64,000 nt of DNA. It comes from Dolichospermum sp. ST_sed8 (GTDB lineage: Bacteria > Cyanobacteriota > Cyanobacteriia > Cyanobacteriales > Nostocaceae). The stretch covers positions 1-64,000 of the forward strand of contig JAKOGY010000002.1 in assembly GCA_028658405.1 (NCBI GenBank), written 5' to 3'. This document shows, piece by piece, positions 33,007 through 39,922 of this stretch. The number at the start of each line of letters is the position of its first letter. The first letter of the stretch is position 1. Below the pieces are notes generated by a model. It was not told where the DNA came from and made no database searches. It saw only the letters and a program-made list of their open reading frames with translations. The position numbers were made by a program, and so were the translations under genes.

Positions 33007-34196
33007 TACGTTGTTAATTGTTTTTCTAGGTTTTTAGCAGCTAAGGACATGGCATAACAAAATAGCCAATAAATCAAACCAATAAATAAATATACTTCTG
33101 CATATCTACCTAAAAACTGCGGTTGTGCTAATATAGATCGTGCTATTCCTGTTAATTCTACTAATCCTACTAATGATAATAGTGAGGTGTCTTTAAATAA
33201 GCCAATAAACTGACCAACAATTGCCGGAATAACTGCGCGTAAGGCTTGGGGTAATATTACTAATATTAAGACTAAAGGTGTATTTAATCCTAGGGCTTTG
33301 GCTGCTTCTATTTGTCCTCTGGGAATTGCTTGTAATCCCCCGCGCACATTTTCAGCCATGTATGCTGCACTAAATAATATTAATCCGGTAATTCCTCTGA
33401 GTAATCTATCTAAACGTAAGTCTGCTGGTAAGAATAAGGGTAACATGACTTGGGCTAAAAACAAAATTCCAATTAATGGTAATCCTCTGACAATTTCAAT
33501 ATAAAGAATAGAAAACCACCGCACTACAGGTAAATTACTTGTTCTTCCTAATGCGAGTAAAACTCCCATAGGGAAGGAAAGAACAATACTAATTATTGCC
33601 ATTAATAGGGTAAGTAATAACCCATTCCATAGGTTTGTTGATACAGGTTGTAATCCTAAACCTCCACCAATTAACCAGATAATTATGGGAAAAGATAATA
33701 ACCAGATTAGCGAAAGCCAAGGTGTAATAATTTTAGTAAATTTTTGACCAATTATCAAACCTGTAAAGATTAAACCTGTAATTAATAATAACCATAAACG
33801 GTTTATTAATGGTATTGGAACAATAAATAATAAAACGCCAATAATAACAGCATAAATCAGAAAATTGTGTTTTGTAAATATTGCTTTCTTGGTAAATATA
33901 CCCCCTGTAATCGCGGTTAAAGTTGTAGATATTCCCAAAACAACCCAAATCCGCCAATATAAACTTTGGGGAAATCTTCCCACTAAAAATAATTGTAAAT
34001 TAACTTGGATTACTTGCCATTGTGCTTTAGTAATTAACCAAGTAAAAAATCCTTGAAATAGCCAAAATAGAAATATAAAACAAACAACAGTTAATAAACT
34101 ATTGTACCAATTATTAAAGAGATTTTTTCTTAACCAAGTAAGTTTAATCATCATAGAACTGTGAGACCATATAGAATAATTATCATCAGTATTCAT
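33006..34196 (-). CDS. natH: Amino-acid ABC transporter permease (N-II system)
   Basis: The 396-residue permease has eight or more hydrophobic segments. The C-terminal half contains the polar-amino-acid permease core: YIEIVRGLPLIGILFLAQV, then the EAA loop GQIEAAKALGLNTPLVLILV and ILPQALRAVIPAIVGQFIGL. The extended N-terminal half is typical of the AapM/BztC/NatH type. It follows natG after 32 bases that hold a (GCGTTTATCT)n decamer repeat. The stop codon is generated at the edge of a MITE, so the natural C-terminus may have been shortened or changed after EKQLTT. The start could also be at Met15/16 (MMIKLTWLRKNL). Confidence 0.88.
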   Translation of the reverse strand: MNTDDNYSIWSHSSMMIKLTWLRKNLFNNWYNSLLTVVCFIFLFWLFQGFFTWLITKAQWQVIQVNLQLFLVGRFPQSLYWRIWVVLGISTTLTAITGGIFTKKAIFTKHNFLIYAVIIGVLLFIVPIPLINRLWLLLITGLIFTGLIIGQKFTKIITPWLSLIWLLSFPIIIWLIGGGLGLQPVSTNLWNGLLLTLLMAIISIVLSFPMGVLLALGRTSNLPVVRWFSILYIEIVRGLPLIGILFLAQVMLPLFLPADLRLDRLLRGITGLILFSAAYMAENVRGGLQAIPRGQIEAAKALGLNTPLVLILVILPQALRAVIPAIVGQFIGLFKDTSLLSLVGLVELTGIARSILAQPQFLGRYAEVYLFIGLIYWLFCYAMSLAAKNLEKQLTT

Positions 34197-34228
34197 CTGC
34201 GTTTATCTGCGTTTATCTGCGTTCGACA

Positions 34229-35155
34229 TTATCTTTCCTTAATTTGCACAGAACGATTAAATAAATTCATGGTCAAAGAAATTATCAAACTCAAAGTCAG
34301 ATAGGTAATCATAATTAACAGCATCACTTCTACAGCTTTCCCAGTTTGGTTAAAAGTCGTCGAAGCCACAAAATAAATATCAGGATAACCGATAGCGATC
34401 GCTAAACTGGAATTTTTTGTTAAATTTAAATATTGACTAGTTAATGGGGGAATAATCACTCGCAAAGCTTGGGGAAAAATCACCAATCGCATTGCTAAAC
34501 CTGGTTTTAATCCCAAGGATTTGGCTGCTTCTATTTGTCCTTTCGGTACTGATTGAATTCCCCCCCGGACAATTTCTGCAATAAATGCACCTGTGTAAAA
34601 AGTCAACCCCAATAACAAACTAGAAAACTCTGGAGACAAGGTAAACCAAGGAAGTTCAATTCCATTTTGACTAAAGTTAGCAAAACCCAAAAAGGAACTT
34701 TTATTCTCGGCTTTAGGAAAACTCAAGAAAACCGCAAAGTACCAAAATAGCAACTGCAATAATAATGGTGTATTCCGAAAAACTTCTACATAAACTACAG
34801 TAATATTTCTCACTAACCAATTATCTGAAAGTCGCGCAATTCCCGCAGTAATCCCCACAATTGTGGTGAGGAAAATTCCCATAACTGCTATTCGTAGGGA
34901 ATTAATTAATCCCACTAATAAAGCGTAATTATAAGCATCCGTTGGTTTGTAGTTAATGAGAGTTTCACCAATATCAAAAGATGCTTGTTGTTTGAGAAAA
35001 TTAAAGCCAAATTGAATTCCTAATTGCTGTAAATTTCGTCTGACATTCCCCCACAAAATCATAACTATCAATACTGCTAAAAACACAAAAATTAACTGGA
35101 TAGCATTTTGCCAAAACCGATTATCACGCCATAAAGGAGGTTTAGAATTAGTCAT
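34229..35155 (-). CDS. natG: Amino-acid ABC transporter permease (N-II system)
   Basis: The 308-residue permease pairs with NatH. An N-terminal membrane helix (FVFLAVLIVMILWG) is followed by the core with VYVEVFRNTPLLLQLLFWYF and the EAA loop GQIEAAKSLGLKPGLAMRLV with IFPQALRVIIPPLTSQYLNL. It is related to AapQ/BztB permeases. It is preceded by natF across a 159-base gap that carries a fold-back repeat. Confidence 0.9.
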   Translation of the reverse strand: MTNSKPPLWRDNRFWQNAIQLIFVFLAVLIVMILWGNVRRNLQQLGIQFGFNFLKQQASFDIGETLINYKPTDAYNYALLVGLINSLRIAVMGIFLTTIVGITAGIARLSDNWLVRNITVVYVEVFRNTPLLLQLLFWYFAVFLSFPKAENKSSFLGFANFSQNGIELPWFTLSPEFSSLLLGLTFYTGAFIAEIVRGGIQSVPKGQIEAAKSLGLKPGLAMRLVIFPQALRVIIPPLTSQYLNLTKNSSLAIAIGYPDIYFVASTTFNQTGKAVEVMLLIMITYLTLSLIISLTMNLFNRSVQIKER

Positions 35156-35176
35156 TGGTTTAAGTTATTGTACTCC

Positions 35177-35307
35177 GGGCTACTAGAAGTAGCGGAACCA
35201 TACAGACAAAACCTACCTTAGCAGGTTAATAAATTCCTAATTTTATATTATTTATATTAGTCCACGGAGGTGGACTTTGCTTGTGTAGTAGTGACTTCTA
35301 GTCGCCC
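35177..35307. repeat. Fold-back element in the natF-natG gap
   Basis: GGGCTACTAGAAGTAGCGGA on the left and the inverted complement ACTTCTAGTCGCCC on the right bracket about 131 bases, with an inner hairpin GTCCACGGAGGTGGAC. It lies inside the operon between the binding-protein and permease genes, where a hairpin could set differential expression. Confidence 0.7.
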
Positions 35308-35314
35308 AATATTT

Positions 35315-36397
35315 TTACCGAAAAGGTGGAGAATAGAGTAATCCCCCTTTTATTCCCAGTTGATTTTGACCACGAGGAAGATTTATTTTGGTTTTTGCTC
35401 CCAAATTGCGATCATAAATTTCGCCATAATTACCAACGTGTTTTACTATCCTGGCAGCAAAATCATTTGTCAAACCAATTCCTTCTCCCAGGTTTCCTTC
35501 TGTTCCTAAAAAACGTTTAATATCGGGGTCTTTGCTATTTGCAAACTCTGCTAAATTTTGAGAATTAATTCCCAATTCTTCTGCTTTTACCAAAGCATAA
35601 ACAGTCCATTTCACTATATTACTCCACTGAGTATCCCCTTTAGCAACTGCTGGTGCAAGAGGTTCGGAAGAAAGAACATCATCTAAAATTACGTTATCTT
35701 CTGGTTTAGGTAGGGTTGTGCGTCGAGAAACTAACCCAGAACGGTCTGTTGTCACAGCATCACAACGACCTTCCGCATAGGTTGCAAAGGTAACATTCAC
35801 ATCTTCAAAAACAACGGGTTTATAAGTAATACCTTGTTTCCGCATTTGGTCTGCTAAATTCTGTTCAGTGGTAGTTCCAGTTTGCACACAAATAGCTTTG
35901 TCTTTGAGGTCTTTGATAGATTTAATATTGCTATTTTTGCGAACCATGACAGCTTGACCATCATAAAATACCACCGGGGCAAAATCTAACCCTTGGGAAG
36001 TTGCGCGGCTAAAAGTCCAGCTAGTATTGCGACTGAGAATATCTATTTCTCCAGTTTGCAAAGCTGTAAATCGCTCTTTAGCGTTGAGATTGCGGTATTC
36101 TACAGCATCAGGATTATCAAATACCGCTGCTGCTATAGCCCGACAAATATCAACATCAATACCGCTATATTTGCCATCAGTCCCCACAAAACTAAATCCT
36201 GGTAGTTCACCGCTAGTCCCACAAACAAGCTGTCCACGGCTTTTAATGCGGTTCCAGAGAACGCGAGTAACTTCTCCTTGGGGCTTGCTAACGGGATTTT
36301 TTGTATTATTTTGTGGTTCATCACTACAACCACTCAAAATCAAAATTAAAGGAGCGGCTATACCAGGTAAAATTACAGATAATTTACTAAATTTCAT
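35315..36397 (-). CDS. natF: Amino-acid ABC transporter substrate-binding lipoprotein (N-II system)
   Basis: The 360-residue protein has a lipoprotein signal with lipobox LSGC (Cys24), so it is anchored at the outer face of the cytoplasmic membrane. The mature part is a type II periplasmic binding fold of the AapJ/BztA type: RGQLVCGTSGELPGFSFVGT, GKYSGIDVDICRAIAAAVF, RFTALQTGEIDILSRNTSWT and FAARIVKHVGNYGEIYDRN. The family binds acidic and neutral amino acids. It is the first gene of the natFGH-bgtA group; no NtcA box is visible just upstream. Confidence 0.92.
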   Translation of the reverse strand: MKFSKLSVILPGIAAPLILILSGCSDEPQNNTKNPVSKPQGEVTRVLWNRIKSRGQLVCGTSGELPGFSFVGTDGKYSGIDVDICRAIAAAVFDNPDAVEYRNLNAKERFTALQTGEIDILSRNTSWTFSRATSQGLDFAPVVFYDGQAVMVRKNSNIKSIKDLKDKAICVQTGTTTEQNLADQMRKQGITYKPVVFEDVNVTFATYAEGRCDAVTTDRSGLVSRRTTLPKPEDNVILDDVLSSEPLAPAVAKGDTQWSNIVKWTVYALVKAEELGINSQNLAEFANSKDPDIKRFLGTEGNLGEGIGLTNDFAARIVKHVGNYGEIYDRNLGAKTKINLPRGQNQLGIKGGLLYSPPFR

Positions 36398-36565
36398 AAT
36401 TGTTTTTTTTTACAAGAACCTGAAAGATGTTTCCAAACAATTGAAACATTTTTTGATCCTCTTGCAAAATATATCATTTTAGGAGTATGACTAACGCTAC
36501 TCAATCTATTAAACTGGATTTTTGTAGATGAGATCTAATTAAAAGAAAACCTCTCAATTAAGAAT

Positions 36566-36886
36566 ATGCTAAAATCTCTCAATTCCCTTCTTGGTCGCCA
36601 TCCAGAGAGGGTCAAAGCAAATGTTGAAATTTATACTTGGCAAACTTGCCCCTATTGCATCCGCGCTAAAATGCTCCTATGGTGGAAAGGTGTTAATTTT
36701 ACCGAATACAAAATTGACGGCGACGAAACAGCCAGAGCAAACATGGCAGAACGCGCCAACAGCCGCCGCAGCGTTCCCCAAATCTTCATTAATAATCAAC
36801 ATATTGGCGGTTGTGATGACCTGTATCAGTTAGATACAAAAGCCCAACTTGACCCCCTGCTATCTGAGTTAGCGGGTAATGGGTAA
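36566..36886 (+). CDS. grxC: Glutaredoxin 3
   Basis: The 106-residue protein is a dithiol glutaredoxin with active site CPYC (Cys28-Cys31 in TWQTCPYCIRAK). The glutathione-binding motifs SVPQIFINNQHIGGCDDL are present. It reduces protein disulfides and mixed disulfides with glutathione. A start nearer the domain (Val17 region, VKANVEIYTW) would give the more usual 87-90 residues. The last codons and the TAA are part of a (TAATTGG)n heptamer array, so the C-terminal GNG is repeat-derived. Confidence 0.93.
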   Translation: MLKSLNSLLGRHPERVKANVEIYTWQTCPYCIRAKMLLWWKGVNFTEYKIDGDETARANMAERANSRRSVPQIFINNQHIGGCDDLYQLDTKAQLDPLLSELAGNG

Positions 36887-36925
36887 TTGGTAATTGGTAA
36901 TTGGTAATTGGTAATTGGGTAATTT
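36876..36925. repeat. Heptamer array (TAATTGG)n at the grxC stop
   Basis: GGTAATGGGTAATTGGTAAT and continuing units of TAATTGG overlap the grxC stop codon. The complement appears in the psaD-trpE spacer. Confidence 0.9.
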
Positions 36926-36939
36926 TCTTCTTATTTTCC

Positions 36940-37104
36940 CTTCTTCCTGACTCCTTCTTCTTTCTTTCTCCTGACTCCTTCTTCCTTCTTCCTTCGTGTT
37001 CTTCGCTCCTATCCCTAACGGGACGCTCCGCGAACGTGGTTCATTACGGGCGTATTGCTATACGCCCCTACTGACTCGGTGACTCCTGACTCGGTGACTC
37101 CTCC
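36940..37104. repeat. Compound repeat block in front of tadA
   Basis: CTTCCTT/ACTCCTT heptamers, CGTGTTCTTCGCTCCTATCC, GCTCCGCGAACGTGGTTCA, the palindrome GGGCGTATTGCTATACGCCC (37048-37067) and GTGACTC octamers follow each other with no unique DNA until two bases before the tadA ATG. Most of the block recurs inverted at 38515-38615. Confidence 0.88.
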
Positions 37105-37105
37105 C

Positions 37106-37585
37106 ATGCTTGAATCCTCAGAATATTTAAAACATAGAAAATGGATGAATCACGCTCTAGAATTAGCACGGGTGGCTGGTAGTGCTGGGGAAGTTCCTGT
37201 TGGTGCTGTGATTGTTGACATAGACAATCACTTAGTTGCTGTCGGTGAAAATCGCAAAGAACGGGATCAAGATCCGACCGCACACGCGGAAATCATAGCG
37301 ATTCGGGCGGCTAGTAAAATTTTACAAAGTTGGCGCTTGCATCAATGTACTTTATATGTAACTCTAGAACCCTGTCCGATGTGTGCAGGTGCCATAGTTC
37401 AGTCCCGATTAGGAAAATTGATCTATGGGATAGACGATACTAAAACTGGCGCAATTCGTACTGTTATCAACATCCCAGATCACCCAGCCTCTAATCACCG
37501 TCTAAAAGTGCTAGGAGGTGTTCTAGAATCAGACTGTCGAGAACAATTACAAAGTTGGTTTGCTACCCAACGTCAGCAAAAATAA
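37106..37585 (+). CDS. tadA: tRNA-specific adenosine deaminase
   Basis: The 159-residue protein deaminates the wobble adenosine of tRNA-Arg(ACG) to inosine. The zinc and catalytic motifs are complete: TAHAE with His60 and Glu62, and EPCPMC with Cys90 and Cys93. Other family features are AGEVPVGAVIV and GAIRTVINIPDHPASNHRL. I chose ATG 37106; the frame is open up to 37055 but that part translates octamer repeats (SVTPDSVTPP). The whole upstream region is repetitive, so the promoter has either been replaced or lies within a repeat. Confidence 0.93.
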   Translation: MLESSEYLKHRKWMNHALELARVAGSAGEVPVGAVIVDIDNHLVAVGENRKERDQDPTAHAEIIAIRAASKILQSWRLHQCTLYVTLEPCPMCAGAIVQSRLGKLIYGIDDTKTGAIRTVINIPDHPASNHRLKVLGGVLESDCREQLQSWFATQRQQK

Positions 37586-37697
37586 CAGACACAGATCAAA
37601 CTGTCCAGATGGGAAAACAAAAATTACCCAAGAAAATCTACGGTGGACATAATCAACTTTGTGTCATCTTTTATTCGCCAAAACATCAGCCGCCGTT

Positions 37698-38489
37698 ATG
37701 ATCAAATCATACTTTGCTTCTACTAATCGCCATTCACAAACCACAAATGTACCAGTAAATCCTCACCTCAACTCCGTTCGGCGACCATTGATGGCTCAGA
37801 GTACCTCACGGGTTTCTCCGTGGTTAATCCCTGTGGCTTATTTTTTAGGCCGTTACATAGTTTTGCCGTCTTTCTTTGGGCATATTAAAGTGACTGGACG
37901 CGAAAATATTCCTACAAGTGGTCCGGTTATTCTTGCTCCTACCCATCGTTCCCGTTGGGATTCTTTGGTTTTGCCCTACGCTACTGGTCGTTGTGTGACG
38001 GGTAGAGATATGCGATTTATGGTAACAAGTAATGAATGTCAGGGGTTGCAAGGTTGGTTTGTGCTGCGAATGGGGGGTTTTCCTGTGAATACTCAACGTC
38101 CAGCGATCGCTACTCTCCGGCATACAGTAGAGTTAATGCAACAAGGGGAAATGTTAGTTATTTATCCTGAAGGTGGTATTCATCGTGATGGTCTACTTCA
38201 CCCTCTCAAAGCAGGAATCGCCCGTTTAGCTATGACTTCTGAATCAAGCTATCCAGGATTAGGAATCAAAATTATACCTATTAGTATCCAGTACAGTGAA
38301 CCCTATCCTCATTGGGGTACTGATGTGAATATTCATATTGGTGAACCTATTCAAGCCGCAGATTATATAAATGGAAATTTAAAGCTAGAAGCTAAAAGGC
38401 TAACAGCAGATTTAACTCATAAATTAAAACAATTAAGTCATCAAGAATCCAAAAAATGCGATCGCATTTTTGCAGAAATTCAAAATTAG
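37698..38489 (+). CDS. plsC: 1-acyl-sn-glycerol-3-phosphate acyltransferase
   Basis: The protein (263 residues from ATG 37698) is of the PlsC family, which acylates lysophosphatidate or related acceptors in glycerolipid synthesis at the membrane. The catalytic HX4D motif is HRSRWD in ILAPTHRSRWDSL; FVLRMGGFPVNTQRP and VIYPEGGIHRDG give the acceptor-binding and EGG motifs. Starts at 37659, 37698 or 37791 (MAQSTSRVSPWLIPV) are all open. The domain begins after 37791, so the correct start is uncertain. Confidence 0.85.
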   Translation: MIKSYFASTNRHSQTTNVPVNPHLNSVRRPLMAQSTSRVSPWLIPVAYFLGRYIVLPSFFGHIKVTGRENIPTSGPVILAPTHRSRWDSLVLPYATGRCVTGRDMRFMVTSNECQGLQGWFVLRMGGFPVNTQRPAIATLRHTVELMQQGEMLVIYPEGGIHRDGLLHPLKAGIARLAMTSESSYPGLGIKIIPISIQYSEPYPHWGTDVNIHIGEPIQAADYINGNLKLEAKRLTADLTHKLKQLSHQESKKCDRIFAEIQN

Positions 38490-38514
38490 AATTTTCTGAT
38501 AGCATGGCATAAGC

Positions 38515-38700
38515 TAGGAGTCACCGAATTAGTAGGGGCGTATAGCAATACGCCCGTACTGAACCACGTTCGCGGAGCGTCCCGTTAGGGATAGGAGCGA
38601 AGGACACGAAGGAAGAAGGAAGAGAAGATTTGGGCAATTAGACCTCGAATTTACACGGTTATTTTTAGTTAAAATGTAAGAGTTTTAAACATCTATAACC
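38515..38700. repeat. Compound repeat, inverted relative to 30520-30720 and 36940-37104
   Basis: Octamer GAGTCACC, palindrome GGGGCGTATAGCAATACGCCC-like (38535-38553), CGAACCACGTTCGCGGAGCG-like, GAAGGAA heptamers, then GACCTCGAATTTACACGGTT and ATTTTTAGTTAAAATG. The order is the mirror image of the other copies. Confidence 0.85.
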
Positions 38701-38715
38701 GTGTAAATTTGAAAA

Positions 38716-39007
38716 ATCATTGGCGAACCATGCTGATACTCAGGCTTCTCGGACAATTTTACGAAGAGCTAATTTAAAATTCGTCAGCAACAGACGTAAA
38801 AAGCCGACGCACCAATCGTTAGTGCCTACTCCTGGACTGGGAGAAAGTAACGCCCTTTTATGCAACGATGCCGCCAGAAATGGCAACCGGCATCAGGCTG
38901 GGAACCGTACATCTAAGGTAATACCTGAACAGCGGATATTATTCGAGCAGTTGTCTTTACAACTATTCGATTAAGAATCCCCGTGTCTTTAGACCGGGGA
39001 GTGTCAA
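38716..39007 (+). mobile_element. IS200/IS605 remnant: TnpB tail and right end
   Basis: The frame 38720-38974 (ILRRANLKFVSNRRKKPTHQ, PTPGLGESNALLCNDAA) resembles the terminal part of cyanobacterial TnpB genes, with the zinc-finger and RuvC core missing. It is followed by the right-end hairpin CCCCGTGTCTTTAGACCGGG and GAGTGTCAA ending at 39007. The right end has the same layout as that in the broken HEPN gene. In such elements this region encodes the scaffold of the TnpB guide RNA, so an RNA could still be specified without its nuclease. Confidence 0.65.
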
Positions 39008-39025
39008 GCTATCAATATAACTCTA

Positions 39026-39850
39026 CTACATCAGCCCTCTCTGTTCATACTCTTTTTTGGGTCCAAGGTATTGCCTTAAAGCCAGCCATATAAAAACTGG
39101 GATAGTTTTACCGTAGCGACTGAATAGTCTCAATGGTTCTTGAATCAGACGATATAACCACTCCCCTCCTAAATGACGTAGCCAATAGGGCGCTCTTTTG
39201 TGAGTATCTGCAAAAACAGGAAATGCTCCCCCCAAACCAATCATGACAGCCTGAATTTTGTCTTTGTGTTGATTCATCCAGAACTCTTGTTTTGGACATC
39301 CTAGAGCTACTAAAACTATTCCTGCTCCACTATCGTGAATTTTTTTAATAATAGCCTCATCCTCTTTAGCTGTGAGTGGACGGAATGGTAAAGGCTCCAT
39401 TCCAGCAATTGTGACATTCGGAAAAAACTGTGTTAAATTCTTTCTCATTTGGTCTAAAATCATTGGATCAGCACCTAAGAAAAAAAGATGAATATCTCTT
39501 AGTGGAGCTAATTTACACAAAGATAAAAGAATATCCATACCAGCAACGCGGTTTTGAGTACCAGCACCCATTAATTTTAACATCCAAACCAGCGGCATCC
39601 CATCAGGAGTAACAATATCTGCATTCTTTAAAACAGAAGAAAGTTCTGGCTGCCAATAAGATTCTACTAGCATATGAGTATTAGCCACACAAACAACTTT
39701 GCTGACTTTACTCATAGCCCATTCTAGAATAATATTGATTTGTACCTCAAAGGGTAAGGCCGTTACAGGAGAGCCAATTATGTTAATTTTTGCAGGTTCA
39801 AATTCTAAAGATGAAGTGAAGTTTTGAATTTCCTTGTTTGTGTTTAGCAT
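39026..39850 (-). CDS. WecG/TagA/CpsF-family glycosyltransferase
   Basis: The 274-residue protein matches the GT26 family, which adds N-acetylmannosaminuronic acid or N-acetylmannosamine to undecaprenyl-linked sugars. Segments: VVCVANTHMLVESYWQPELS, NADIVTPDGMPLVWMLKLM, GAGTQNRVAGMDIL, FFLGADPMIL, IVLVALGCPKQEFWMNQHKD and GGAFPVFADTHKRAPYWLRH. It lies at the start of the polysaccharide region, on the minus strand with the Wzc-like gene, 72 bases downstream of it, so they may be co-transcribed. Confidence 0.92.
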   Translation of the reverse strand: MLNTNKEIQNFTSSLEFEPAKINIIGSPVTALPFEVQINIILEWAMSKVSKVVCVANTHMLVESYWQPELSSVLKNADIVTPDGMPLVWMLKLMGAGTQNRVAGMDILLSLCKLAPLRDIHLFFLGADPMILDQMRKNLTQFFPNVTIAGMEPLPFRPLTAKEDEAIIKKIHDSGAGIVLVALGCPKQEFWMNQHKDKIQAVMIGLGGAFPVFADTHKRAPYWLRHLGGEWLYRLIQEPLRLFSRYGKTIPVFIWLALRQYLGPKKEYEQRGLM

Positions 39851-39922
39851 ATCTTTTTTAGATTTTATTGTTGTGGTTGCAAAAATATTTACCAGATATT
39901 TAAAATCCGGGTAAATTTTTTC

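Noticed and set aside
38720-38974. 84-codon frame as an intact gene
   Set aside because: It resembles only the tail of TnpB, lacks the catalytic core and lies next to an IS right end; treated as an element remnant.
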